DNA from: Phlegmacium glaucopus
Lineage: Eukaryota > Basidiomycota > Agaricomycetes > Agaricales > Cortinariaceae
Direction of reading: 5' to 3'
Assembly: GCA_015039465.1 (NCBI GenBank)
Contig: MU130357.1
Span: 559,440-594,832 of the forward strand
Length of the DNA stretch: 35,393 bases
Shown here: one piece after another, positions 8,622 to 20,200 of the stretch
Numbering within the stretch: the stretch's first letter is position 1
Layout: each line of letters begins with the position of its first letter
Translations under genes and position numbers: made by a program
The notes under the pieces: generated by a model
Databases searched by the model: none
What the model saw: the letters and a program-made list of their open reading frames with translations, nothing else
What the model was told of the DNA's origin: nothing

Positions 8622-10772
8622 ATGTTAAACCTTAACTGTTATGTGCTCGGCGATGACTCTCATGAAATCTTCATAGTCAAAATCAAAGAAGACGAAGCCG
8701 TCGCCACCCTCAAAGAATACATCAAGGAGAAAAATAGACCCAGATTTGATAACATTCCTGCGCACTCGCTTCACCTATGGAATAAGCCTGTTCCCTTTGA
8801 CCGCAGAAACTTCAAAGAAACCGTCGAGGCGCTTGTACTAGTAGACGATGAAATGTTATTGCCAATTTGCCACTTGATGTTCTCTCAACCGTTTTCTCGT
8901 CTGGGCCGGAGGAAAAGACTGTACACATCATTATAGACACTCCATATTCTGGTGAGTTCCAGCTGGCTAATGGACTCGCGTATCCTTACGAGTCCCATAG
9001 ATAAAACCCCGGCCTCTGGTCTTCTGTCTCTCCGGTGCTTGGTTGCTGGCGAAAGTGCAGACGAGGTTTTCACCGTTAAAATACCACAGACTGATGATGT
9101 CAGCATGCTAAGGAAGTTAATTAAGGAGGAGAAAGCCGTCAGATTCGCCAATGTTGATGCCAACCATATTGGCCTCTGGAAGGTCTCCCTCCCTATAGCT
9201 GATATCGCTTTAAAGGACCTCAAGCTTATCGGACCCTCTCTGAAACCTGAGAGGCGCTTGTTGGACGCGTTCCCTACGCCACTTGATCGTAATCATATCC
9301 ATGTAATAGCGCGTCCTTCACATATAGGTGACCATTATCCATGCGTGGCTCGATTTCTACTTACTGTCGCATTAAGGTTTACTTCCGGCACGGTTTCCGC
9401 CATCTTCCTTTAAACACTCCGTAACAGCCACTCTCGACGTGGCGAATATCCGGAATTTGTTTTGCAATAAACGAACTGCCAAAGCACCTTCCAGTGGAGG
9501 TCAACCCAAAGTCTTTCTTAAAGGACAAAATAAGTCGGAGATACATATGCCATGCAACCGTCCCAGCGATACCTCCACACCGACGAAGGACGACAACAAA
9601 TTTGCCAACGAGTTAATAAAAGCCATGACACAGATATATACATTGGAGACTGGTCGACAAAATGCCGTTACTAAGATATTCAATGACAATGGTATATTCA
9701 TCAAGGGTACAAAGATTTCTTCTTATACGACAGTTGGCGACATCTCGGTCGGCCCATATCGACATCTAATAGCCGAGTTCAAGAACGAAGTTGGGTCTCC
9801 AGGAGCTGAGCCATATCTTCAGACCCTCCTGTACTACCTCGAGGCCACGCGGGAACAAGCGGCTGATCATCCCAACTCTGTTCTACCTTGCATAATCCTA
9901 TTAATCTTTGGTGAGCTAGTTCTTTTCATCTTGTCTCCGTTCTATCTAATATATGCGTATGAGGCCCTTATATCGCATTTGCCGGTGCGGCATGGACCGG
10001 TCGTCCTAACTTGCAGATGCTTTCCACTGTGATTCCTTGTCACTTCCATTCAAGTGATACAGAGACAAGAGACATGCTAGCCCGTCATATCGGAGCCCTT
10101 AAACGCTCCCTTCTTGGTTTGGAGACGTATTACAAGAAGACTCTTTCCAGTCTACCATCGTTACCATCGGTATCCCCTCGAAATCCGACCGTTCCATACC
10201 CTTGCTCTTTTATCCACGATTCTTCAAAGAAACATTTCATCTATCTCTCGCGGCTGGAAAATAATAACCCATTCTTCTTCGGCCGCATGGACGGCGACGA
10301 CGATGGTTCTATCTGCATTAAATTTGTCACTCGCTACTGCAAAGAAGCTCATGAGTTCTGTGCATCGAAAGGATTTGCGCCTAGACTTCACGCTGTTGAG
10401 CGCCTTCCGGGTGGGTGGCATATGGTAGTGATGGATGACATGGGCGATGACTACGTCAGTTTGGATGACTTTATCGAAACGACTCAGGAGAACGCAGACA
10501 CTCGCAATACCTTTTTAGGAAAGTTCCGGGAATGCTTGTCACAGCTTCATCAAGCTGGATATGTACATGGTGATGTTCGCAACACCAACATCCTCCTTAG
10601 GAAGAGTGATCATGACTTCAAGCTGTTGGATTTCGATTGGAGTGGAAGAATTGGAGAAGTGAAGTACCCATTTAATATTAATACCACGACAGTTAAGCGG
10701 CCAGATGAAGTGACAGATGGTGGACTTATTCAAGAGAAACATGACATGGAAATGTTAGATTACATCTGGTAG
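8622..10772 (+). CDS. Crinkler (CRN)-type effector-like protein: two CRN domains, nuclease-like region, protein kinase; one frame break
   Basis: Exons 8622-8951, 9001-9327, 9377-9910 and 9964-10772, with introns of 49, 49 and 53 nt in consistent phase; about 666 residues. Residues 1-110 and about 117-215 are two ubiquitin-like CRN header domains, each with a FIVKI or FTVKI strand and a LHLW or IGLW motif. The middle holds LIAEFKNE near residue 351, an ExK-type pattern like restriction-nuclease-fold domains. The C-terminus is a kinase: ICIKF (about 516), HGDVRNTN (about 599), and DFDW (about 621) where DFG is usual. CRN proteins carrying nuclease and kinase parts are known in fungi and oomycetes and are thought to act in nuclei, in conflict or host interaction. 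At the TTT of 8866-8868 the frame slips by one base inside the end of the first CRN domain, so the copy is broken or the sequence has an error. Confidence 0.8.
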
Positions 10773-11155
10773 TAGGCTTTTGTTCGGACTCGAAATGAGG
10801 ACACCTCGGCCCCTGAATCAATACAAGTTCTGTCTCTATACCAGCCCAGAATATTATTCAAGTTGTGTGACTCATGTCGCGACCAACTGTTGGTCTTGTT
10901 TGCAGCTCACTGCACAAACAACTGAGCTCTAGGAATCCAATGCTTTCTTGGATCTGTTATTTTCACCGGTGATACAGCATCTGATGCTCCTTGACACAGT
11001 ACCATGTTGGATTTCCTAGTAGTACGAAACTCAGTTGTTTGCTAGGCAAACGACTAGTGTTTATTTAATGCATACCTAGTAGTACGAAACTAGGTAAAGT
11101 AATAATAAGAGTATGTAGAAAGTAAAGATAACAGTTTGCTCACCTCAGTTGTTTG
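10773..11155. repeat. Gene-free stretch with paired CCTAGTAGTACGAAACT repeats and tiny-loop hairpins
   Basis: CCTAGTAGTACGAAACT occurs at 11015-11031 and 11075-11091. A hairpin with a 10-base stem and a TAG loop lies at 11033-11055 (AGTTGTTTGC/GCAAACGACT). A longer version lies at 11144-11172 (13-base stem, TAG loop). Related GTTTGC and CAAACAACTGAG pieces appear at about 10900-10925. No protein gene is seen. It may be the remains of a small inverted-repeat element. Confidence 0.6.
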
Positions 11156-11450
11156 CTAGGCAAACGACTGAGTGAGCTTGAATACACTATGTGATTTATA
11201 TACGAAATGAGCAGGCACATTCCGTTTGTGCCTGCTAATGGTTAGGCTATGAATAGACAATAAAACGGTACAATAAAGGATAAGAAAATGCGAGCACAAT
11301 GCTCGTGAAATCAAGAATATATTGGCGGCGGTGTGGAATGCACCGCAGGCCATTGCGAATAACAAAACGGTAATCAGAAAGGTGAAATCGTATTTACGGA
11401 GGCGACGGCGTTTCCGTTTTGGGCGCTTATAGGTTTCGTAGCGTATTTGC
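11156..11450 (-). pseudogene. Possible fragment of a membrane protein gene
   Basis: The minus strand encodes a basic stretch (KRPKRKRRRLRK) followed by two hydrophobic segments, including FLITVLLFAMACGAF. Its ends are not natural: the upstream side runs into the antisense of the kinase fragment at 11477 and the downstream side into the hairpin repeats. It resembles one or two helices of a multi-pass protein left over after rearrangement. Family not recognised. Confidence 0.3.
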
Positions 11451-12012
11451 TTGTTATATTTCAATATCTTCCTCAGCGGAAAACATTGTTCATTCGGATA
11501 TACGAGGGGTATGTTCAATCGAGATTTATAATGTTCGCAACGAAAACTGAAATTCATACTAGTCCAGTTTTTTGGTCGACGAGCTCGGAAAAGCACGTCT
11601 GGCTGACCCTGGGTTACTTTCCGTTCTCTCCAACAGTCCATTAATAGCTAATGGGACAATGAATGTCTCATATCGCTGGATGGCACCGGAGTTGTTGACG
11701 GATTCATCAGCAAGAGCTACTTTCGCGACAGATGTCTATTCCGTTACGATGACTTCCTTGGTATTTGTTGATTTCAGGTTGTTGGCATTCTCCTTGATAA
11801 ATATCCTGTAGGAAATCTTCACGGCGAGCGATCCGTTCGAAGGTGATAGTGACGCTCTGGTTCTAAGCCAGGTTGTTCAGAACCAACGCCCCGATAAACC
11901 CGATGACGTTGAAGATGAGCTCTGGTCCTTGTGGGGTGAAGGATGGAACCAAGATGCCGCAAAACATCCCGACATGGAAAGCTATGTGGAGCGCTTGGCT
12001 CAGTTGATGTAA
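11448..12012 (+). pseudogene. Truncated 3' half of a kinase gene, duplicate of the locus at 15640-16211
   Basis: Homology to the WD40-kinase starts inside its third intron (about 11448) and runs through three exons: 11477-11508, 11563-11760 and 11812-12012, with the same intron positions. Encoded pieces include NIVHSDIRG, LVDELGKARLADPGLL, SYRWMAPELL and ATDVYSVTMTSL, ending at the same stop context. The frames and splice sites are still open. But the N-lobe, the Lys-bearing strand and the WD40 part are missing, so no working kinase can be made. It also shares HSD for HRD and DPG for DFG with its paralogue, so these changes predate the duplication. Confidence 0.8.
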
Positions 12013-12284
12013 ATGGAATTTCATTCTGTTCCCAAAACTCTCAGTCTTTCTTGCGAAATTGGTGTGTTCCAGATTATGTCGTTCCTTTCATCAGAAGTAA
12101 TTACTTACAAGGGTGGATTAGTTTCCACCGTTCTTCGATATCATCGTCATCTCCATGAAAACAGCGTTGTATTGCACCTCGCTTTCATACTGAGTTCTCT
12201 TGAGTGAAATAGTTGTAAAGGATATAGGGTTTGTTTCTGAAAAAATGATTATCTTTTCTTTTCTCCATTTTCTCACTTCTCTTT

Positions 12285-12430
12285 GCATATAGCACCTGCG
12301 CTTTGAGCGATATCTTGAATGAAATGTTACTAGCAACTATTAGCGAGAGCTGCTCTGATAGAGTATGACATTAGCACTATTGGATAAATAATCAACAAGA
12401 GTTCCCAAAATTCAAGTACCACTGTTTATC
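12285..12430 (+). repeat. R1 repeat family, copy 1
   Basis: The segment around GAGCGATATCTTGAATG to AGTACCACTGTTTATCGATT recurs at 16375-16560. Its first half recurs at 13120-13385, 24080-24600 and, inverted, 28274-28765. It is part of the downstream flank of the kinase fragment. Confidence 0.65.
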
Positions 12431-13119
12431 GATTCACTAGATGACATCCATCGATCGTAGACCTTGTGGCACACAAGGTGTTGGGCTTGAGAACAGTGTA
12501 CGTAGATTTAAATGATCGCTCTGAATCATCATTTGTTTGTCAGACTCTTTATGAATAGATATTCAAAGCCTTAGGCAGATGGAAGAATAAGTCCAATTCC
12601 TGTGTTGGGTGGTGAGATAATCAAGACGTGAACCGTACTCACCTCCAACACCACAACTGAATTTAAAAGTTACTATCGACCACTCTAGTCTCCCTCTCAC
12701 TTTCCGTCTACCGTAGAAAAATCTTGCTTTCTTGTGTTGAAGGATTTGTCCTGGTAAAAATGTTTGCGACAGTTCTGGAAGTTAAATCGAATAATCATCG
12801 CCAGACTATTGGTCTGTAAATATCGCAAAAGCAATTGAAATGATGTAAAATCACAGTCAAGTCCTTAGGTTCGTTCCAACTTCCAAGCCGCCGTTCTTCT
12901 GCCGTTGAATGTTTGCTGCGCAAATAAGTGCGGATTTTGGACCTCCGCTTCACCTTAAGGGGTCCGGGAACCGGACCGGAACAAGGCCTTGCTCCGAACC
13001 TGTCAAGTCCTGTCGTCGACCACTTCCATCGTGCTTCATAACTCTTGAGTCAAAGGAATGTACTGGACGTAAGATTTATGCTCTCTGAAGCAATGTTTAT
13101 CTTTTCTTTTCTCTGTTTT

Positions 13120-13385
13120 TCTATTTTTAATGCCTGAGCCTTCGAGCCACGTCTTGAATAAAATATATTACTAACAACTAATCGCGAGAGCGGCTCTCAT
13201 AGGATATGACATTCACAGGTGACCTTGGCTATCATCTACCACTTTCCAGTCAAGTCTCTTTCGAAGAATGTTCCACGGCGGTGTCGGTTATGGATGCGTA
13301 TTGAGTGAGATGACGGTGGCGTCACTGATAATGAGAGCGTGTATCGCATTGTCATTTTACATTGTGAATGGATGAAAAACGGAAG
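13120..13385 (+). repeat. R1 repeat family, copy 2 (longer form)
   Basis: Shares AATGCCTGAGCC to TCATTTTACATTGTGAATG with the copies at 24080 and 28765, including a GAGATGACGGTGG core. It links the kinase flank to the repeat found beside the E3 ligase. Confidence 0.7.
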
Positions 13386-13819
13386 GGTTGGAATAGGTGC
13401 GTATTTTTTATACACTAGCTCAGATCATAGCCACTCATAATATCATCTTTTGTCCAAGATTGAAGAGCCCCTGTGTGTTCTCGAGTGACTGATAGTAACA
13501 TCATACCATGCAGAACCGGAACTCACTCGATCGAGTGCAGAATTTCAAGCCACTTTATTTAATAATAATGCATCCAAATTATCGCCTTAGACTGGCATAT
13601 ACATATCATCAACCTTTTCTAGGTAACGTGAGATTCAAGGTTTTGACCTCCTGCGCAGATCGCCGAATTATATTATATATACCCTTCAGCGCTTCTGGGA
13701 ATCCGCATTTCCTGGTCTTTCATGTGAATGTAGTAAGTCATCTGACATCAGATAACGTCGAAGACTTGCTGAAGATCACTTCTTCTCTGCCATGAAGTCC
13801 CAATCGCCCCATAATCACC

Positions 13820-13965
13820 TTGTGCCAATGCTCATTATAAACGCAGTAAACCCTGAGCTTTCGTGTAATCACCTTCATCGGATCGCCATCTGCAGACGCT
13901 CGTTACAAACGCAATAAGCACCTCAGCTTTCGTCCAATCGTCTTCATTGGATCACAGCAACTCCC
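13820..13965 (+). repeat. Imperfect tandem duplication of about 70 bp just upstream of the WD40-kinase gene
   Basis: Two units share CGCTC(A/G)TTA(T/C)AAACGCA(A/G)TA, GAGCTTTCGT/CAGCTTTCGT and CTTCAT(C/T)GGATC. The array ends 25 bases before the ATG at 13990, so it would lie in the promoter or leader. Confidence 0.6.
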
Positions 13966-13989
13966 TCATTATCCTCGCCCTCTTGTACT

Positions 13990-16211
13990 ATGGAAAATTC
14001 ATTCAAATACGTTTTCGTCAAGACAAAGTCCAGCTGGGCCATTGGGTCATCCCACCACTCTCTTTCCTTCTCATCAGACGGAACGACTATAGCTGGGGCG
14101 GCTGCCATCAACAGCCCAAATTGCCAAGCCGAGTTCTGGGAGACTGCCACTGGTGTCGCCAACTCAAGATTTGGATTCTCATTGGTGAGCTTCTCACCAA
14201 CTGACCCGGACATAGCCATCGTCGCGGCAAAACGATACTTTCAAATGGTGAAACGGGATTCACTAGGGAGGTGGAGCCTACAGGAGACAACTGTTGGCTC
14301 ATGTGACGACAGTGCGATGCCTACTTTCAGATCTGACGGCAAGACAATTTTCTTGCCAAGCAATGATGGACGGCTTTATGAATACGACTCAACCAACTTG
14401 ATGGCGTCTCCGAGGTATACTAAGGCGTCTCCGAGGCATACTAGGGCGTTTACGATGTATACTAAGGCGTCTACCTTCAGGGTAGCGAGTGTCGCCGACT
14501 GTCCACTTGAACCCAGATTGCTCATTGTTGGTCGCGACAATGGACAGCTTGATATCGTATCATACAGTTATATCAACGACTCTAACTTCAAGTTGCATTG
14601 CAAACTCACACCAGTCGGTTCTGTAAGGGTTTCTGCTTGCGCATGGTCGCGGGACGGAAAATGGATTGCGACGGGCGACTACGATGGTGACATCCGCCTT
14701 TGGAATGCAGGTGTTATCACTAGCATGTCACTCGCGAGGCTGCTACGTGATCGATCCGGCCTCTTGCCCTGGCCCATCACCTCCCTTATCTTTGTGCCGG
14801 ACAGCACTGCACTTATAATTCTTAGCGGTGGCCGTCTTACTGTGTGGGATATTGCTCAAGGTGTATATGTCGCCAACTCTGGGTTGCCGGCTACGGCGAT
14901 GAACGTAGCCTTAGATGGTCCTCGGAATCGCGTTGCTGTGGCCGTTGATAACATGATTTTTTTATACGAGCTCAAGCAACTACCGGTCCAACAGAGGCTA
15001 CCCCACCAGACGCTATCGGTCCAGCAGATGCAACCCTCTCAGATGCTACCGAGCCAGCAGAAACTTCCCCACCACAATCACCAGATGAAAGGAAAACCTT
15101 CTATCCCGTTCGAACTTGCAGAATTCGATATCACCAATAACCTCGTGAAATCGAAACCAGACCCTTTTGTTAGCATCTATTTCGATATCTACCGTGGCGT
15201 ATGGCATTTCGACACACCACGCGTTTTCCAGCACGCCGTCACGATCAAGGCGTTACGTCCTGGCTTTAGTAAGACACAAGAAAGGCAAGACTTTGAAGAT
15301 GTACATAAATTTAAACCTTTATATCCTTTATGATCCATTCACAGTATTTCTTTGTCAAGCTATTCACCAAGTGCCTAACTAGGTGGTCAAACTTGTCACA
15401 CGATAACCTCGTTCCGTTATTGGGTATCAGTATGGACTTTGGTAGATTTCCTGCAGTCGTCACATCGTGGACGACAAACGGTGCGCGGGAACTTACAGTC
15501 CATCAATCTTTTCAAAATTTACTCATCTGAAATAGGTCTTCTAAGTGAATACATCAAATCGGATGAGGAGTACGACAAGATGGAACTGGTCGTTGGCGTA
15601 GCCAGAGGCGTGGCCTACCTTCACTGTAAGTTATGTCTTGTTCTTATCCTCATCAACTATATCCTCTTCCCCAGCGGAAGACATTGTTCATTCAGATATC
15701 CGAGGGGTATGTTGGTCCAAGGCTTATAATATTAGCAACGAAATCTGATATTTATACTAGTCAAGTTTTTTGGTCGACGAGCTCGGAAAAGCACGTCTGG
15801 CTGACCCTGGCCTACTTTCCATTCTCACCAACAGTCCTTCAATATCTAGTGGGACAATGGTCTCATATCGCTGGATGGCACCAGAGTTGTTGAAGAATTC
15901 ATCAGCAAAAGCTACATTCGCCACAGATGTCTATTCCGTTACGATGACTTCCTTAGTATTTATTTTCATATTCAACTTCGTTAGCATTGTGGGTAATAAA
16001 TTTTCCATAGGAAATCTTCACGGCGAGCGATCCGTTCGAAGGTGATAGCGATGCTATGATTCCAAGCCAGGTTGTTCAGAACCAACGCCCCGATAAACCT
16101 GATGACGTTGAAGATGAGCTCTGGTCCTTGTGGGGTGAAGGATGGAACCAAGATGCCGCGAAACGCCCCGACATGGAAAGCTATGTGGAGCGCTTGGCTC
16201 AGTTGGTGTAA
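13990..16211 (+). CDS. WD40-repeat protein fused to a TKL-like kinase domain with altered catalytic motifs
   Basis: Exons 13990-15300, 15345-15480 (or from 15360), 15536-15625, 15675-15706, 15761-15955 and 16011-16211; phases agree and give about 654 residues. Residues 1-330 form WD40-like blades, for example WSRDGKWIATGDYDGDIRLW and LTVWDIAQG. A Gln/Pro/Leu repeat linker (about 335-370) follows. The kinase has VTIKALRPG (Lys near 417), HDNLVPLLGI, VARGVAYLH, HSDIRG (about 518), ADPGLL (about 538), SYRWMAPELL and EIFTASDPFEG. The catalytic Asp is kept. HRD is HSD, the loop Asn is Ser, and DFG is DPG, so metal binding and catalysis may be weak or lost. WD40 scaffold plus kinase suggests a signalling or NLR-like role, which is inference. 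Its 3' half is duplicated at 11448 and a scrap lies at 30325. Confidence 0.78.
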
Positions 16212-17218
16212 ATGGGATTTCAATCCGTTCTCAAATCTCCTAGGTGTTCCAAAGCTTGTCTTTCCTTTCATCATAGCTAATTACTTACAGGGGTCGTTAA
16301 CTTTCCAGTTGTTGTATTACTGTTCGCTTTCATACTGAGTTCTCTTGAATGAAAAAATTGTAGGGCATATTATGCTTTCTTTTGCATACGGTCCCTGAGC
16401 TTTGAACGATATCTTGAATAGAATATGTTACTAACAATTATTCGTGAGAACTGCTCTGATAGAATATAACATTCGCACTATCGAATAAATGATCAACCAT
16501 AGTTCCCAAAATTCAAGTGCCACTGTTTATCGATTCGCTAGATGGCATCCAAGTCCTACTTGTGGCATGCAAGGTAAAGCCTTAGGCAGGTGGAAAAATA
16601 AAATACTTCTTGTGGGGAGTGTTAGTGAGGTATTCAAGATGTGAACCGTATTCACCACCTTCAACAGCACAACTGAAAGTTATTATCGACCGCTCTCGTC
16701 TCCCTCTCGCTTGTCCGTCCAGCGGTTTCAACTATCGGCGAAAAATTCTTGCGTTCTTGTGTTGAAGGATTTGTCCTGGTAAAAATATTTGCGACAGTTC
16801 TCAAAGTTAAATAAAATGAACGTCGCCAGCGTATTGTTGGTCTGCAAAGATCGCAAGCGCAATTGAAATGGTTTAAATAACAAGAGGGCAGATCACACCA
16901 GACTTTTGTTTGCTCTTGTTTAGAGGCGTCTAAAATTTGGTGTCCAGTCCTCTCGTTGACGACTTTCATCTCTTTATCGATTTCATCTCAGGTTAGCAGT
17001 CTAAACTCGTCGTAAAGGGCGCTTAAGCTAATAAATTCGTATTCAGAAACGCTGAGACTACCAAGACGAGATCTACAGGGTCTTACGCAGCACTCGTTGA
17101 CCACTAACCTTTTGTATTGTGAGTTTGCATAGTTTTCTCCTAACGGTGTGGTGCATGAACATTGCACTAGGCGACATCTTTCAAGGCTCCAAAGTCCCAT
17201 ACAACCGTCTAAAATCCC
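16212..17218. other. Spacer: kinase 3' flank, then promoter of the deubiquitinase gene
   Basis: 16212-16880 is the second copy of the flank at 12013-12870 and includes an R1 segment at 16375-16560. 16880-17218 carries no gene. It should hold the promoter and leader of the gene starting at 17219. An ATG at 17155 opens a short frame of about 52 codons that overlaps that start in another phase. Confidence 0.6.
16375..16560 (+). repeat. R1 repeat family, copy 3
   Basis: Close match to 12285-12430 (TTTGAACGATATCTTGAATAG to GCCACTGTTTATCGATTCGC), in the duplicated kinase flank. Confidence 0.65.
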
Positions 17219-20200
17219 ATGGGCAGCCATGCTTATCCGCAAGCAGGCGCAGGACCTTCTTCCTATTACCAACAGTCGCCTCCTCCACATCATGTCTACG
17301 GCAATCATAGTCCCAGTCCACGTCCAAACTATCATTATTCTTACCCAGTTCCTCCACCTCCTCACCTAAATTCACACCAGCCTCCCCAATTCCAGCAGTC
17401 GCCATCCAGACCAAATCATCGCCATAACGTCGGCGGTGGAGGCCCGTCCTACACCTCACGAGGTGCACACCACTATCACACTTACCACCCAAACCAGCAT
17501 CCCCAGCAACACCAGTTCCTCCACTCACACGTCAGTCCTCAACTCGCTCCACACCCTCAGCAGCAGCAACAGCAACATATTCCTTATTCGCCTCAGTCTG
17601 CGAAGTACAATCACAACCAACCTTACTCTCCATCGTATCACTATCCATCACCTACTGCCGCTGTGTTTACGCCATCCTGGCAAACACAGCAGCCAATCTC
17701 ACCCTTGCCCAAACAACTGTCTATGCCACCACCTCAAAATGTTCAACCTTTTTACGAACCGTCACTGGTGCCTCCACCTGAATTAACTCATAGCCCGCAA
17801 ACGCCCGTTGTATCAATAATGCCTTCCTCAGAAGAAGAAATCAAAACCGAGGCTCAGGCACCTGCACCCTCTACCCCAACTCCAGGTTCACCCCTTGAGC
17901 CCACTGTTGCTCCATCACCTGAATCCCCATTACTCTCGCAAGCGCCCCACACTTCAACTTACTCGCAGATGGGAACGATCTCGACTTCTGATGATGTTGC
18001 CCCCGTCTCGCTACCATCCTCCCCCCAATCAGAATCACATACGTTACCGCGGCGAACCGTCATCAATCCTGTTGCACAATGGGCCATTTGGTCTCGCCGT
18101 CCTCAGGACCCATCTCATGCCCCTAGCATCATCATATCTCCTCGTGCTCGTCCGCCACCAGATATTGTCCAGCAAGCTATAAATCTCAAAACACCGCCGC
18201 AATCCCAACCCAGTTCACCATCTCAGCCAGCAGCAATCCTTCTGGCTGTTGTGGAAGAACCACTTGTCATTGGTTCAGAAGAATCTACGACTAAAGAGGC
18301 CTCAACACCAAATCCGGGTGAAGATGTTGAATTATCTTCTTCGGTGACTTCCTCAAGCGTTGTTTGGTCTTCACAAACCAATTCTACGGTCCCTTCGTCT
18401 TCGGTCACGGAAATTACTGATACCCCCACCTTTCCTGTATCTCCTGCGTCATCTCACACGTCGTTATCACTCGTTTGTCCACCTGTTAAGGATGTCAAAG
18501 AACCTGAGACGGGGGCGACTGCTGAGGAGGCTACTAAGGGTGTTGCTGCTGAGTCGGAACCAGAGCCATCGTCAGCACCTTCCGGCCTGTCCTCGTCAAC
18601 GTCAACCGCCATCTCTAGTTCCATTCCCGTCCCCCGGTCTCCAGTACCTTCCTCTGTAGTCATAAGCGACGAAGGCATTGCCACCGACCCCACTCCGATC
18701 CAAACCTCCATACCCATACCGCCAGCAGCAGTACATTCTGCGCCAGCAATCTCAGCAGCCCCGCCCCCGGCGCCAATAGGGCCAGCGGTCGTCAAAAAGT
18801 CATGGGCCGACCTTCTTCGTCCCTCAACCTCTACTTCCTCCTCATCAGCATCCCTATCTTCAGGTCCAACACGTAACACCCTACCCACATCCTCTGTCGT
18901 CGGATTTTCCATTCCCGCATCATCTTCTTCTTCCAACCCAGCCGTGCCTGTATCTCCTTCTAAAAAATCCGAGTTGATCACTTTGCTCACAAGTGGTCCT
19001 AGTCCCAACTCGATGACACCTGGTACTACCATTCGTTCAAGAGGCATAGTAAACAGTGGCAATATGTGTTACGCCAATTCCGTGTTACAAGTGTTGGTAT
19101 ATTGCCTGCCGTTCCAGAGATTGTTTGTAGAGTTGGGAAAAGTACTTTCGGGAACTGCCGTTGCTGGTTCTGGTCCTTCGGGTTCGTTGGTTAATGGGAT
19201 TGGGTCTGCGTCTAGCTCTGCCTCTGCGTCTGGAGCTGCCTCTGGACCTATAAATGAGTTGAATGGGAAAGGCAAAGACGCAGCGGGAATGACACCTCTA
19301 GTCGATGCCACTGTGGAGTTTTTAGGAGAATTCATGGATGACAAGAAAACGAAATCTAGGGCAAAGAAGCAGGTTCATTCCAAAAAAGGTTCTGGTCTTG
19401 TTAACGGCAATGGTACTGCTTCTGGTGTTAGAAGCAAAGGCAAGGAAAAAGAAACGAATGGGTTCTTGGATGGGAGTGCGGATGGTGATAGTGAAGGTGA
19501 CTGGGATGCTTGCGATTCTTTTGTGCCGACGTATTTGTATGATGCTATGAAGTTGAAGAAGAGGTTCGATCATATGAGGGTCTGTAATTTCTTCTTCCCT
19601 TTTCCACCTGCTTCGTTTCCATCTTTCAGTCTTTTCCCACTACCTTGATATTGCAATTTTTGTTGACCCTGATTTGTTGTTCTTTTAGGGCGGTCATCAG
19701 GAAGATGCTGAAGAATTCTTTGGGTTTTACCTTGAAACCCTCGAGGAAGAACTTCTTTCATTATTACACGCCGTTAACCCACCCAAGTCGACGAAACCCA
19801 CTGCTGCTGTGGAAGAGAAAGAGGAAGCAGCTCCTCCAGAAGAAGAAGGTTGGATGGAGGTCGGAAAACGGAATAGGACAGTCGTTACACGAACGGTAAG
19901 CTTATTCTTTTGTCTTTTCGACGTTTTTCTTCTTTGGTCTTTGATCACTGATTTTGTTTCTAGATAAAAGCTACCGAATCTCCCATAACGCGGATATTCA
20001 GTGGCAGATTTAGAACTACTGTACGTGCACCAGGACAAAAAGATTCTGCCACCACAGACGATTGGAACCTACTACGGCTAGATATTCAAGTTCGTTTCCC
20101 TTTTTGTTTCATCTCGTCTGCTTCCTTGCTCACGATGTTACAGCGAGATCAAATCCACACTATCCAAGATGCCCTTTCCGGTATCTCGCATCCCCAGTCT

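Larger units (their letters stand above)
12013..13989. other. Gene-poor spacer made of duplicated kinase 3' flank and repeat copies
   Basis: 12013-12870 matches 16212-16880 (duplicated downstream flank). 13060-13385 repeats part of it again and continues into the R1-like sequence seen at 24076. 12960-13015 holds two near-perfect palindromes (GGTCCGGGAACCGGACC and around AAGGCCTTG). 13508-13795 has a 95-residue frame that I cannot support as a gene. 13820-13965 is an imperfect tandem repeat. Confidence 0.6.

Noticed and set aside
8275..8628. 117-residue frame before the Crinkler gene
   Set aside because: It overlaps the TATA box and start of the next gene and has no protein-family pattern.
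13508..13795. 95-residue frame upstream of the WD40-kinase
   Set aside because: Lies in repeat-derived spacer, no promoter or domain signal; could not be supported.
18454..19062. 202-residue antisense frame in the deubiquitinase gene
   Set aside because: It is a shadow of the Ser/Pro-rich N-terminal region on the other strand.
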